This document shows, piece by piece, positions 56,006 through 64,000 of a DNA stretch of 64,000 bases (positions are counted from its first letter, which is position 1; each line of letters opens with the position of its first letter). Location of the stretch: positions 62,001 to 126,000 of the forward strand of contig JBBRQI010000005.1 in assembly GCA_038226665.1 (NCBI GenBank), given 5' to 3'. The position numbers and the translations under genes are program-made. This DNA comes from SZAS-103 sp038226665 (GTDB lineage Bacteria; Pseudomonadota; Gammaproteobacteria; Xanthomonadales; Xanthomonadaceae). The notes under the pieces are model-generated. The model was not told the origin of the DNA. It made no database searches and saw only the letters and a list, made by a program, of their open reading frames with translations.

Positions 56006-57517
56006 TCAATCTGCAGGCACCGTTCGCCCCGCCGCCCATTCGCGCAGACCGTTGATCTTCTCGGACATCAGCACCGACAGCGGTCGCGTGTTGTGCAGTT
56101 CGGCGAGCAATTCTTCCTGGGTCACCGCGCCATGCGCGGCGCGCGCTGCATACAGAGCTGACACGATCGCCTGTTCGATCTCGGCGCCGGAGAATCCGTC
56201 GCAGGCATCGGCGAGCGCGGGCAGGTCGAGCGTGGCCATGTCAACCTTGCGCTTGGCGAGATGCAGCTTGAAGACTCCGATGCGCGTTTCTTCGTTAGGG
56301 AGGTCGACGATAAAAATCTCGTCGAAGCGGCCCTTGCGCAGCAATTCCGGTGGCAAATCCTGCACCTGGTTCGCGGTTGCGACGAGGAACACGCGAGACG
56401 TTCTTTCGGCCATCCACGTCAGCAGGTAGCCGAGCACGCGTTTGGACACGCCGCCGTCGGAATCCGACGATCCGCTCGCAAGGCCTTTCTCGATCTCGTC
56501 CATCCACAGCACGCACGGCGCGATCTGTTCGGCCGACGCGAGCGCGTCGCGCAGGTTCTTTTCGGTTTCGCCGTGGTACTTGTCGTAGAGCGTGCCGAAA
56601 TCCAGCCGCACCAGCGGCACGCCGAAACCGCCGGCGATGGATTTGGCCGCGAGCGACTTTCCGCAGCCCTGCACGCCGAGCAGCAGGATGCCTTTCGGTG
56701 GATCGAGTGCGTAATCGTTGGCGGATGCGGCTGCTGCGGTCGCATCGTCGGCGATGAAGATTTCGCGGCGCTGCGCGACCCATTGCTTGAGCTTGCGTGC
56801 GCCGGCGACGTCCGCAAACTTCGCGGTGTCGTATTCGAAGTGCAGGTGGCCGGAGCGATTGAGCAATTCGAACTTCAGTTTCGCGAGGCGCGGCAGGTCG
56901 TTCGCGTCGAGCGCACCGTCGTCGAAGATCAATTGCCGCGCGATGCGTTGCGCTTCGGTCATCGACAGGCCCGCCAGATTGCGCACGATGGTACGCACGG
57001 CTTCGGCCTCGAAGGTCACTGTGCGGCCGCCGTTTTCCTTTGCATAGTCCGTGGCGACCTCCTTCACCATCTTCAGCATCGCGTTCGCGTCGGGCAGATG
57101 CAGTTCGAAACGGAGCGCGAGTTCGTCGAGCCCCGGCGGCAATTCGATCCTGGTGCCGACCAGCACGATCGTGTGCGCCTCGCAATTGCGCCGCTGCACG
57201 ATCTCGCGCAACTGGCGCTGCGTCCCGGCATAACCGAGATACGGGACGAAATCGAGCAGCAGGTAGATGCCGCGCTGGTTCGACTGCTGGATCGTGCGCA
57301 GCGTGCTGGTCGCATCGGGCGCGCCTTCGGGCGGATCCTCGCGGTCGATGTCGAGCCGGCACATGCCCTCGGTGATCGACCAGCGATACAGCGCGCGGAA
57401 CACGTCCAGCAACAGGCGCCGGAACAATTCCACCACGCGGCCTTCGTCCGGGGTCTCGATGACGATCAGCGGCGTGTTCGCGCGAACCAGCGCGGCGAGG
57501 TCTTGCAATTCGGGCAT
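56006..57517 (-). CDS. AAA+ ATPase, Ycf46-type
   Basis: 503-residue cytoplasmic ATPase. The N-terminal half (residues about 1-230) begins MPELQDLAALVRANTPLIVI and includes TIQQSNQRGIYLLLDFVPYL, typical of Ycf46-like proteins. The AAA domain has Walker A GVQGCGKSLAAKSI, Walker B CVLWMDEIEKG, sensor-1 VFLVATANQ, the Arg-finger region LPPELLRKGRFDEIFIVDLP and GFSGAEIEQAIVSAL as sensor-2. Length matches Ycf46 of cyanobacteria and chloroplasts (about 500). In cyanobacteria it is linked to CO2 use; the role here is unknown. Divergent from the ParA-like gene (132 bp between start codons). Confidence 0.85.
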   Translation of the reverse strand: MPELQDLAALVRANTPLIVIETPDEGRVVELFRRLLLDVFRALYRWSITEGMCRLDIDREDPPEGAPDATSTLRTIQQSNQRGIYLLLDFVPYLGYAGTQRQLREIVQRRNCEAHTIVLVGTRIELPPGLDELALRFELHLPDANAMLKMVKEVATDYAKENGGRTVTFEAEAVRTIVRNLAGLSMTEAQRIARQLIFDDGALDANDLPRLAKLKFELLNRSGHLHFEYDTAKFADVAGARKLKQWVAQRREIFIADDATAAAASANDYALDPPKGILLLGVQGCGKSLAAKSIAGGFGVPLVRLDFGTLYDKYHGETEKNLRDALASAEQIAPCVLWMDEIEKGLASGSSDSDGGVSKRVLGYLLTWMAERTSRVFLVATANQVQDLPPELLRKGRFDEIFIVDLPNEETRIGVFKLHLAKRKVDMATLDLPALADACDGFSGAEIEQAIVSALYAARAAHGAVTQEELLAELHNTRPLSVLMSEKINGLREWAAGRTVPAD

Positions 57518-57649
57518 GGATGATTCCGAAAATGCGCACGATAACAGAGCCCGCGCCGCCGTCAGGGGCGGATGGTGGAACGGCTGGCGCCTGCTTGCTG
57601 CATCGCGGCGCGATGGTAGAGTGAAGCCCTGCATTCGGGAGGGCCAGCC

Positions 57650-58282
57650 ATGCGGATGATTTTGGTCGCAAGTTCCAAGGGCGGCGTCGGCAAGACGACG
57701 TTGGCCACGAATCTCGCCGCGCATGACGCGGTGGCCGGCAAGCGCACGGTGCTGGTCGATGCCGATCGCCAAGGCTCGGCACTGCACTGGTGCGAGAAGC
57801 GTGCCGGCATGGACAGCGCGGTGCTGCCGGTAGACGGCACGCGTCGCGATTGGCAGGACAAGGTTCCCGACGATGCCCAACGGGTGATCATCGATGGCCG
57901 TGCGGGCGCGATGGCCGATGAGCTCGCGACGTTCCTCGAGGAAGCCGATGCGGTGATCGTGCCGATCCTGCCGTCGACGATCGACATCGAAGCGACGGTG
58001 CCGTTTCTGGATTCGCTCGCCCAGCTTTCGCGCGTGCGCAAGGGCAAGCTCAAGGTCGGCCTGGTCGCCAATCGCATGAAGCCCTGGACGAATGCGTCGC
58101 AGCACGCGCTGGCACAACTCAAGGCATGGCCGTATCCGGTCGTGGCGCAATTGCGCGACACCCAGGCCTACGTTTTGCTGGCCGGATTGGGCAAAGGCCT
58201 GTATGACTATCGTTCCGAACAGGTGCGCAATCACCAAGCCGATTGGGCACCGCTGTTCAAATGGCTGAAGAAGGTGGGCTGA
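57650..58282 (+). CDS. ParA/MinD-like ATPase without a ParB partner
   Basis: 210-residue cytoskeletal-type ATPase. The deviant Walker A motif SKGGVGKTTLATNLAAHDA with its signature Lys, A' motif VDADRQGSALHW and the Walker B-like VIIDGRAG are visible. Downstream landmarks PILPSTIDIEATVPFL and VGLVANRMKPWT fit the ParA/Mrp group. Such orphan ParA proteins often position protein complexes or carboxysome-like cargo. No parB or parS is nearby. The next gene, sixA, starts 1 bp after its stop, so both form an operon; the AAA gene is divergent. Confidence 0.87.
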   Translation: MRMILVASSKGGVGKTTLATNLAAHDAVAGKRTVLVDADRQGSALHWCEKRAGMDSAVLPVDGTRRDWQDKVPDDAQRVIIDGRAGAMADELATFLEEADAVIVPILPSTIDIEATVPFLDSLAQLSRVRKGKLKVGLVANRMKPWTNASQHALAQLKAWPYPVVAQLRDTQAYVLLAGLGKGLYDYRSEQVRNHQADWAPLFKWLKKVG

Positions 58283-58283
58283 A

Positions 58284-58760
58284 ATGCGTGAGTTGATTCT
58301 GTTGCGACATGCCCACGCCGAGTCGGCCTTGCCCGGCCAGGATGACCGTGACCGAGCCCTGTCCGCGCGTGGACGTGGCGAGGCCGCCGCCGCCGGTATC
58401 TGGTTGCGCGAGAATGGCTATATTCCCGACCGCGCACTGTGTTCGCCGGCACGGCGTGCGCGCGAAACCCTCGAGTCGGCGCAAGACGCCATCGGCCACG
58501 GCGAGACCGAACTTGCGGATGCGATCTACGAAGCCACGCAGGGCGAATTGATCGCCCTCGCCGACGCGCATCGCGATGTGCCGCGCCTGTTGATGGTCGG
58601 CCACAACCCGGGCTTCGAACATCTCGCCGCATTGATGACCACCGGCCAGTCCGGCGATTTCCGCGGCATGCACACGTCCGGCATTGCGGTGCTGCGATTG
58701 CCGGCCGACGCCGCGCTCGAGCCCGGCGTGGCGCAACTGGTCGCGTTCTGGATGCCGTGA
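58284..58760 (+). CDS. sixA: Phosphohistidine phosphatase SixA
   Basis: 158-residue histidine-phosphatase-superfamily enzyme that removes phosphate from His in phosphorelay or PTS proteins. The catalytic RHG motif is LLRHAHAE. The second catalytic region is LLMVGHNPGFEHLAAL and the substrate-binding ALCSPARRARETLESA. It is shorter than phosphoglycerate mutases, as expected for SixA (about 160). It lies 1 bp after the ParA-like gene. With a hybrid kinase carrying an Hpt His at 46.7 kb, a role on that relay is possible, but nothing ties them beyond the shared window. Confidence 0.9.
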   Translation: MRELILLRHAHAESALPGQDDRDRALSARGRGEAAAAGIWLRENGYIPDRALCSPARRARETLESAQDAIGHGETELADAIYEATQGELIALADAHRDVPRLLMVGHNPGFEHLAALMTTGQSGDFRGMHTSGIAVLRLPADAALEPGVAQLVAFWMP

Positions 58761-58816
58761 AACATGCAGCTGTCTTGCGCATGGATTGCGTTGCAGACGG
58801 CTGAACATGCCTGGAC

Positions 58817-60775
58817 ATGCATTCGCGCTGCACGATCACCGTGGCGATGAGCGCGCGCGTTGCCGCGCTGTTGTTGTGCGCGTTGCTGTGCGGCTGCGCG
58901 GGATTGCGCGGGAAGGATCTGGATCATGCCGAAGCGCTCGCCGCGGTCGCGCGCCCGACCGCACTCGATTGCGATCGCGCGGACGCTTGCGCGGAAACGT
59001 CGCCGCTGTACGCGCTAGGTGATCGTGCACGGGCTGAATCGAAGGCCGGAAAGCCGGTCAACTACGTGGAAATCGTCGAGTCCGGGCAGGACTCGCTGCT
59101 CGGCCGGATCAACCTGATCCGCAGCGCGCGCAGCACCATCGACGTGCAGACTTTCATCTACAACGCGGACGACAGCGGCTTCCTGTTCCTCAACGAGCTG
59201 CTCAAGGCCGCGCGGCGCGGCGTGAAGGTGCGGTTGCTGACCGACCAGCTGTTCTCGCTGCTCGACGTCCCGCTGCTCGCCAACCTGTCGGCAGCGCATG
59301 CGAATTTCCAGATGCGCATGTACAACCCGACCTTCGGCCGCGCTTACACATCCAAGGCACAGTACGTCGGCGCCATCGTGTGCTGCTTCCGCAATTTCAA
59401 CCAGCGCATGCACACCAAGCTGTTGCTGGTGGACGGACGCGTCGGCTTCACCGGAGGCCGCAATATCGACGACAAGTATTTCGACTGGAATCCGGACTTC
59501 GACTTTCGCGATCGCGACGCAATCCTGGCCGGGCCCGGCGTCGCGGAGATGGAACGCGCCTTCGAATCGTTCTGGAACAGCGAGCGCAGCGTGCCGATCG
59601 CGCGGCTCAAGGATGTCGCCGGCCTGCTGATCGCGAACCAGGGGCCACCGACGCGCACCAAGCCATTGGCGGAAGAACACCGCACGCCGCGCGTGCTCGC
59701 GCTTGCGGACGCCGCATCGGACCAGGCTGGTATTGCCGCACGGCTGGTCGTGGATGCGCGCGCGGTCGATGACGTGCATTTCATCGCCGATGGCCCGCAC
59801 AAGCACGACCGCATGCCGACCGAGGGCGGCAAGACCACGCATGACTTGCGCGAGCTGATCGAAGGCGCACAGACCTCGATGCTGATGCAGACGCCGTATC
59901 TGGTACTGACCAAGGGCGCGCGCGAGATGTTCCGCAGCATGCACAGGCGCGTCAATCCGCCGCTGGTCACCGTGTCGAGCAATAGCCTGGCGTCGACCGA
60001 CGCACTGCCGGCCTATGCATTGTCGTACAAGTACCTGCGTCGCTATCTGCGCGAGCTGGGTTTTCATCTGTTCGAGCTCAAGCCGCATCCGCTGGACGTG
60101 CCGATCGATGTTGCCGCGACCGGCGCAGTGGATGGCCAGGATGCCGCCGCACCGGTCATCAATGGACCAACACAGGCGCCGCCGCCGCAGTCCGCAGCGG
60201 CCGCAAGCGCGCGTGCCCCCGGCGCCGACGGATGGCGACTGCGTTCGTCCAGCGAATCGAGTCGCTTCCCGGGGCTCGGCAGTCGGTCGAGCCCGGTTCC
60301 GATTCGCGCTGCCGGCTTGCGCATCAGCCTGCACGCGAAATCGTTCGTGATCGACGGCGAGATCGGGATCATCGGCTCGCACAATTTCACCCCGCGTTCG
60401 GACAACTACAATACCGAGGGCGTGCTGGTCTTCCGCGATGCCGTGATGGCGCAGCGGTTGCAAGCGTCGATCCTGCGCGACACGTCGCCGGTGAATTCGT
60501 GGCTGGTCGCAAGGCGGCCGCATACGGCGGTCTCGCGCCTCAACGGCCGGATCAATGGCTTGTTCGAGAATCTGCCGTTGTTCGACGTGTGGCCTTTTCG
60601 TTACGCGACCAGTTACGAACTCAACCCGGGATGCGAGCCGGTTCCACCCGAAGATCCGCAATTCCATGCTTGCTGGACGCCAGTCGGCGATTTTCCGGAA
60701 GCCGAGATTTCGTTCAAGGCCTTCGTGACCCATGTCTTGACCGCGTTCGGCGCGGGGCTCGCGCCGATCCTCTGA
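58817..60775 (+). CDS. Phospholipase D-family lipoprotein (cardiolipin synthase C-like)
   Basis: 652-residue predicted lipoprotein. A lipobox (LLCGC) follows the hydrophobic ALLLCALLCGC; ATG 58817 or 58847 are possible starts. HKD 1 is FNQRMHTKLLLVDGRVGFTG (His199) and HKD 2 is SLHAKSFVIDGEIGIIGSHN (His506). The layout (large spacing between motifs, C-terminus ending FGAGLAPIL) resembles ClsC/YmdC-type enzymes, which join phosphatidylglycerol and phosphatidylethanolamine into cardiolipin. Between the motifs, residues about 435-475 form an Ala/Pro/Ser-rich linker not expected in ClsC. A terminator follows. The relation to cls at 28.6 kb is functional overlap, not close homology. Confidence 0.85.
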   Translation: MHSRCTITVAMSARVAALLLCALLCGCAGLRGKDLDHAEALAAVARPTALDCDRADACAETSPLYALGDRARAESKAGKPVNYVEIVESGQDSLLGRINLIRSARSTIDVQTFIYNADDSGFLFLNELLKAARRGVKVRLLTDQLFSLLDVPLLANLSAAHANFQMRMYNPTFGRAYTSKAQYVGAIVCCFRNFNQRMHTKLLLVDGRVGFTGGRNIDDKYFDWNPDFDFRDRDAILAGPGVAEMERAFESFWNSERSVPIARLKDVAGLLIANQGPPTRTKPLAEEHRTPRVLALADAASDQAGIAARLVVDARAVDDVHFIADGPHKHDRMPTEGGKTTHDLRELIEGAQTSMLMQTPYLVLTKGAREMFRSMHRRVNPPLVTVSSNSLASTDALPAYALSYKYLRRYLRELGFHLFELKPHPLDVPIDVAATGAVDGQDAAAPVINGPTQAPPPQSAAAASARAPGADGWRLRSSSESSRFPGLGSRSSPVPIRAAGLRISLHAKSFVIDGEIGIIGSHNFTPRSDNYNTEGVLVFRDAVMAQRLQASILRDTSPVNSWLVARRPHTAVSRLNGRINGLFENLPLFDVWPFRYATSYELNPGCEPVPPEDPQFHACWTPVGDFPEAEISFKAFVTHVLTAFGAGLAPIL

Positions 60776-60796
60776 GCGGCCATTCGTGGCCGCTTT
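60775..60796 (+). terminator. Intrinsic terminator after the PLD gene
   Basis: An 8-bp stem AGCGGCCA / TGGCCGCT closes a TTCG loop and begins inside the stop codon. The U-tract is only TTT, so strength is moderate. Confidence 0.6.
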
Positions 60797-60874
60797 GCGC
60801 CGCGATTGCCGTCGCATTGACCCGACGCCCGTCTGGGCCTAGTCTGCCGATTCCCACCTGCGGCGCTGAATGCC

Positions 60875-61495
60875 ATGCCACTTTCGATCAATATCGAGCT
60901 GTCCGACCAGGACATCGAACATTTCACCAATGCCATGAAGGCCTCGAGCCAGACCGCCGCGAACGCATCGGTCGAAGAAGTCACCGCCGCCGCGTCGCGC
61001 ATGCTGCAGGACGCGACCAAGGCCACGTCGGTGCCGGATTTCGTCGCCCAGCGGTTGAATCGGCTCGATCAGTTGATCGCGATGGTGCGTGACGAGGGCT
61101 GGGCGATGAATGCCGAGGACACCCAGCGGGTGGTCTCGGCCCTGCTCTACTTCACCGATCCCAACGACATCATCCCGGACACCACGCCGGTGCTGGGCTT
61201 CCTCGACGACGCGATCATGATCGAACTGTGCGTGCGCGAGCTGGCACATGAGCTCAGCGCATATGAGGATTTCTGCGATTACCGTCAGCACGAGGCCGTG
61301 CGTCGCGGCCTGGATCCGGCGAAAGTGGGACGCGCGGACTGGCTCGGCGACCGACGCGAGGAACTGCAGGACCGCATGCATCGCCGTCGCGGCCGCGACT
61401 ACGGCACCGGCTACGGCAACAGCAGCGGTTACGCGCAGGACCGCAGTTACGTCAGCGAAGCGGCATGGCGGCCGAGCCTGTTCCGCACGAGCTGA
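60875..61495 (+). CDS. DUF1232 (YkvA) family protein
   Basis: 206-residue protein with the DUF1232 core: RVVSALLYFTDPNDIIPDTT followed by PVLGFLDDAIMIELCVREL. The N-terminal region (SINIELSDQDIEHFTNAMKA) is helical. The C-terminal tail is Arg/Tyr/Gly-rich (RRRGRDYGTGYGNSSGYAQD), possibly disordered. YkvA proteins are membrane-associated in some bacteria, but no clear transmembrane helix is visible here. Function unknown. Confidence 0.8.
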   Translation: MPLSINIELSDQDIEHFTNAMKASSQTAANASVEEVTAAASRMLQDATKATSVPDFVAQRLNRLDQLIAMVRDEGWAMNAEDTQRVVSALLYFTDPNDIIPDTTPVLGFLDDAIMIELCVRELAHELSAYEDFCDYRQHEAVRRGLDPAKVGRADWLGDRREELQDRMHRRRGRDYGTGYGNSSGYAQDRSYVSEAAWRPSLFRTS

Positions 61496-61589
61496 AAGAG
61501 CGTTTGAGCCACGGGGTGAATCCGCATCGTCGCGCGACGATGCGGGCAGCGGAGTGCAGGCTCTAGCTGCGTCGTGCAGAATCGTTGCG

Positions 61590-62396
61590 ATGCCATCGCT
61601 CGACCCATGCCCCATCGAGTCACTCGTTCCGCGACGCGACTGGTTGCGGCCGTTGCGCTATCTGCTGCGAGTGCCGCTGTTGCTGCTGCATGCCCTGGTG
61701 TCGCTGCCAATCGCCTTGCTGCTGATCGCCTTGCCGACCGCATCGATGCGGCTGCGCAACGGCGAACGCATCGATCATCGCGCGATCCGTGCATGGTCAG
61801 CCGGGCTGTTGCGCATCTTCGGCTTCCGCCTCCGCCGCATCGGACTTCCCGTGCAGGATGCAGCGCTGTTCGTCGCCAACCACGTGAGCTGGATCGACAT
61901 CACCCTGCTGCACAGCCAGCACGCGGTGGGTTTCGTGGCCAAGGACGAGATCAGCCGCTGGCCGCTGATCGGCTGGCTCGCCGTCCAATCGGGCACGATT
62001 TTCCATCGGCGCGGCAGCGATCACTCGCTGCGTGACGTGATGGAACAGATGGTCGCGCGGATGTGCGCCGGGCTTTCGGTCGGCGTGTTCCCCGAAGGCG
62101 GCACCGGCGACGGCCGCAAGCTGCGCGCCTTCCACGCCCGCATCCTGCAGACCGCGGTGGATGCCGAGGTGCAGGTGCAACCTGTTGCATTGCGTTATGG
62201 CGAACATGGCGACGCCCAAGCCCTTGTCGCGTTCGCGCCGAAGGAATCGTTCCTGCACAACTTCCTGCGCCTGCTCGGCGACCGTTCGCGCGTCGCCGAA
62301 GTGCATTTCCTCGTACCGTTTGTTGCGGTTGCAGGTGGACGGCGCGGCATGGCCGGGCTCGCGCGTGCGCGCATCGTCGAGGCGCTCGCATCATGA
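61590..62396 (+). CDS. 1-acyl-sn-glycerol-3-phosphate acyltransferase (PlsC-like)
   Basis: 268-residue inner-membrane acyltransferase of phospholipid synthesis, converting lysophosphatidic acid to phosphatidic acid or acting on a related lysolipid. An N-terminal membrane segment (LLLLHALVSLPIALLLIALP) precedes motif I FVANHVSWIDITLL (NHxxWxD, in place of NHxxxxD) and motif III VGVFPEGGTGDGRKL. Both are intact. The start at 61590 gives MPSLDPCPIESLVPRRDWLR. The stop overlaps the next gene's start by ATGA, so the acyltransferase and the hydrolase are one unit. Confidence 0.9.
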   Translation: MPSLDPCPIESLVPRRDWLRPLRYLLRVPLLLLHALVSLPIALLLIALPTASMRLRNGERIDHRAIRAWSAGLLRIFGFRLRRIGLPVQDAALFVANHVSWIDITLLHSQHAVGFVAKDEISRWPLIGWLAVQSGTIFHRRGSDHSLRDVMEQMVARMCAGLSVGVFPEGGTGDGRKLRAFHARILQTAVDAEVQVQPVALRYGEHGDAQALVAFAPKESFLHNFLRLLGDRSRVAEVHFLVPFVAVAGGRRGMAGLARARIVEALAS

Positions 62397-63415
62397 TCGA
62401 AGCACGCGACTACGCTCCGCCGACGTGGTTGCGCGGGCCGCACGTACAGTCCGTGCTGTCGTCGAGCCCGTTGCGTCGGCGTCGCGGCGCGCGCGCGCTG
62501 GCCGCGCTTGGCGCGCAGACCGAGGAGATGATCCTCGACGCTGGCGATGGCGTGCGCCTGCAGGGATTCCATTCCACCCTGCCGCGCACGCCGCGCGGAC
62601 TGGTGCTGCTGCTGCACGGATGGGAAGGCAGCACCGAATCCGGTTACATGCTGCACACCGCCGCGAACCTGCTCGAAGCCGGATTCGACGTGTTCCGGCT
62701 GAACTTCCGCGACCATGGCGACACCCATCACCTCAACGAAGACCTGTTCCATTCCTGTCGGCTGACCGAAGTGCTCAACGCCGCGCGCGCGGTCGCCGAT
62801 CGCATCCCGGTGCGGCCGTATCTTGCCGCGGGTTATTCGCTGGGCGGAAATTTCGCGCTGCGGCTCGCCCTGCATGCGCCGATGGCGGGCATTCCGCTCG
62901 CGCACGCGGCAGCGGTGTGCCCGGTGCTCGATCCGATCGCCGGCATGCACGCGCTCGAAACCGGCATGCCGCTCTACCATTGGTACTTCATGCGCAAATG
63001 GCGCGACTCGCTGCGGCGCAAGCGCGCACTGTTTCCGAAGCGCCACGATTTCAAGGATGCGACCCTCAAGCAGGACATGCGTGGCCTGACCACATGGATG
63101 GTCGAACGCTACACCGATCTCGGCCTGCTCGAAAAATACCTCGACGGATACGCGGTGTCCGGCGACCGGCTTGCCGGCTTGCAGGTGCCGGTCAGCATCC
63201 TCACCGCCGAGGACGATCCGGTGATTCCGGTCGCTGCGTTCCGCGCGCTGCAATTGCCATCGCATTCGCGGGTCGAGATCGCGCCGTTCGGCGGCCACTG
63301 CGCCTTTCTCGAAGGCATCAACTTGCAGGGCTTTGCCGAAAAATGGGTGCGCGCGCGGCTCATCGAAGCGACCGCACCGCGATCGACGCCCATTGCCGCC
63401 AACACGGCCGTCTGA
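62393..63415 (+). CDS. Alpha/beta hydrolase, YheT-like
   Basis: 340-residue hydrolase of the YheT/ABHD1-3 group. Landmarks are PPTWLRGPHVQSVLSSSPLR, LVLLLHGWEGSTESGYMLHT, nucleophile AAGYSLGGNFALRLAL (Ser), acid in ILTAEDDPVIPVAAF and His in FGGHCAFLEGI. The triad appears complete. Related proteins hydrolyse esters or acylglycerols in vitro; the natural substrate is unknown. ATGA overlap with the PlsC-like gene links it to lipid metabolism. Confidence 0.88.
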   Translation: MIEARDYAPPTWLRGPHVQSVLSSSPLRRRRGARALAALGAQTEEMILDAGDGVRLQGFHSTLPRTPRGLVLLLHGWEGSTESGYMLHTAANLLEAGFDVFRLNFRDHGDTHHLNEDLFHSCRLTEVLNAARAVADRIPVRPYLAAGYSLGGNFALRLALHAPMAGIPLAHAAAVCPVLDPIAGMHALETGMPLYHWYFMRKWRDSLRRKRALFPKRHDFKDATLKQDMRGLTTWMVERYTDLGLLEKYLDGYAVSGDRLAGLQVPVSILTAEDDPVIPVAAFRALQLPSHSRVEIAPFGGHCAFLEGINLQGFAEKWVRARLIEATAPRSTPIAANTAV

Positions 63416-63476
63416 AAGAGGGCCTGGCCGCAGCGCGCGCTACAATGCGCGCCTTTCCCCTTGACGGTTACCCAGC

Positions 63477-64000
63477 ATGTTGCAGGACGTGATCGAAGCG
63501 TTGCATCGCAAGGATCCAAAAGCACTCGCTTTGGCCCGCGTCGAAGTCGCCGCCGCGCCGGAAAGCGCCGATGCGCAGCACTTGCTCGGAATTGCGCAGC
63601 GCGAGGCCGGCGACCGCGCCGGCGCGCGCGCAAGTTTTGAGCGCGCGATCGATCTCGCGCCCGACGAATCGCAATATCACTTCAGCCATGCGTCGCTGGC
63701 TTGGTTTGAACGCGATTTCGACGCCGCGAATCGCTCCAGCGCGCACGCGATCGCACTCGATCCCAATCAGCTCGGCGCTTACTTCCTGCGCATCCAGCTC
63801 GCGCTTGCGCGCGGCGACCATGCCGAAGCCGAACGCCAGTTGAGCCTCGCCGAGCGCGTCGATCCGGATCATCCGCAATTGCTGTACATGGTCGGGCAGA
63901 TTGCGTTGTTGAAGGGCGACGGCGAACGCGCGATCGGATTGTTGAACCAAGCCGCCATCGCACAACCGCGCGATGCCCAGATCCTCGCAACCCTGGGTTT
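63477..64000 (+). CDS. Tetratricopeptide-repeat protein, C-terminus outside window
   Basis: The gene begins at ATG 63477 and is open to the last base, so about 174 residues are visible. Repeats are regular: LLGIAQREAGDRAGARASFE with RAIDLAPDESQYHF, LGAYFLRIQLALARGDHAEA and LLYMVGQIALLKGDGERAIG. There is no signal peptide, so it is cytoplasmic unless later domains say otherwise. A -10-like TACAAT lies at 63441-63446. The domain beyond the repeats (for example a sulfotransferase or glycosyltransferase) cannot be seen. Confidence 0.85.
   Translation, partial: MLQDVIEALHRKDPKALALARVEVAAAPESADAQHLLGIAQREAGDRAGARASFERAIDLAPDESQYHFSHASLAWFERDFDAANRSSAHAIALDPNQLGAYFLRIQLALARGDHAEAERQLSLAERVDPDHPQLLYMVGQIALLKGDGERAIGLLNQAAIAQPRDAQILATLG

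Overview
The window looks like a chromosomal segment from a high-GC gammaproteobacterium of the Xanthomonadales/Lysobacterales group. The main evidence is gene order. mnmE-yidC-rnpA-rpmH read leftward and dnaA-dnaN-recF-gyrB read rightward from a replication-origin neighbourhood, followed by a TPR gene, tonB, exbB, exbD, exbD and then pdxJ, an arrangement I recall from Xanthomonas-like genomes. Phenylalanine hydroxylase, a poxvirus-type topoisomerase IB and a fused indolepyruvate oxidoreductase fit the same group. Genus and family cannot be fixed from the sequence alone. I saw no rRNA, tRNA, CRISPR array, insertion sequence or prophage.

Layout. (1) 1-5.9 kb: an ABC ATPase cut by the window edge, ferredoxin-NADP reductase, then a small membrane protein, an XRE regulator, a TAP-like secreted hydrolase and a NatAB-type exporter behind a strong promoter overlaid by repeated CTTGACAAG-type sites. 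(2) 6-17.4 kb: a TonB-domain lipoprotein and the origin core; the 229-bp dnaA-dnaN gap carries one perfect and one near-perfect DnaA box. (3) 17.7-22.8 kb: TonB energy-transduction operon with three ExbD genes, then pdxJ. (4) 22.9-31 kb: a membrane diguanylate cyclase, a phosphopantetheinyl transferase, small membrane proteins, fbp, cls and phhA. (5) 31-41.7 kb: EF-hand protein, rhomboid protease, RlmI-type methyltransferase, a shortened aspartyl-protease/PDZ protein, folE, topoisomerase IB, an MFS exporter, a thioredoxin-reductase-like enzyme and a decayed FAD-protein pseudogene. (6) 41.7-54.8 kb: fused indolepyruvate oxidoreductase, a REC-EAL c-di-GMP phosphodiesterase with a hybrid sensor kinase, a TonB-dependent receptor divergent from nikR, a 2OG-Fe(II) oxygenase and gamma-glutamyltransferase. 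(7) 54.8-64 kb: a frameshifted, more A/T-rich locus, a Ycf46-type AAA ATPase divergent from an orphan ParA-like ATPase and SixA, a phospholipase-D lipoprotein, a DUF1232 protein, an acyltransferase plus alpha/beta hydrolase pair, and a TPR protein cut by the window end.

How the parts connect. The TonB-ExbB-ExbD complex would energise receptors such as the one beside nikR, which is probably a nickel-complex importer. c-di-GMP is represented at both ends of its turnover: a GGDEF enzyme at 22.9 kb and an EAL enzyme at 45.5 kb, the latter paired with a phosphorelay kinase. folE supplies the first step to the pterin that phhA uses. Membrane lipid genes recur (cls, a second PLD protein, PlsC-type acyltransferase). 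Several loci show decay: a duplicated cls tail beside fbp, an aspartyl protease without its catalytic core, a COG2509-type pseudogene and the broken 54.8-56 kb gene.

I did not find a clearly new multi-gene system. The best candidates for a second look are the 12-G run in an inserted segment of rnpA, the Ycf46/ParA/SixA cluster, the self-regulated XRE module, the nikR-receptor intergenic palindrome and the extra ExbD behind its own terminator.
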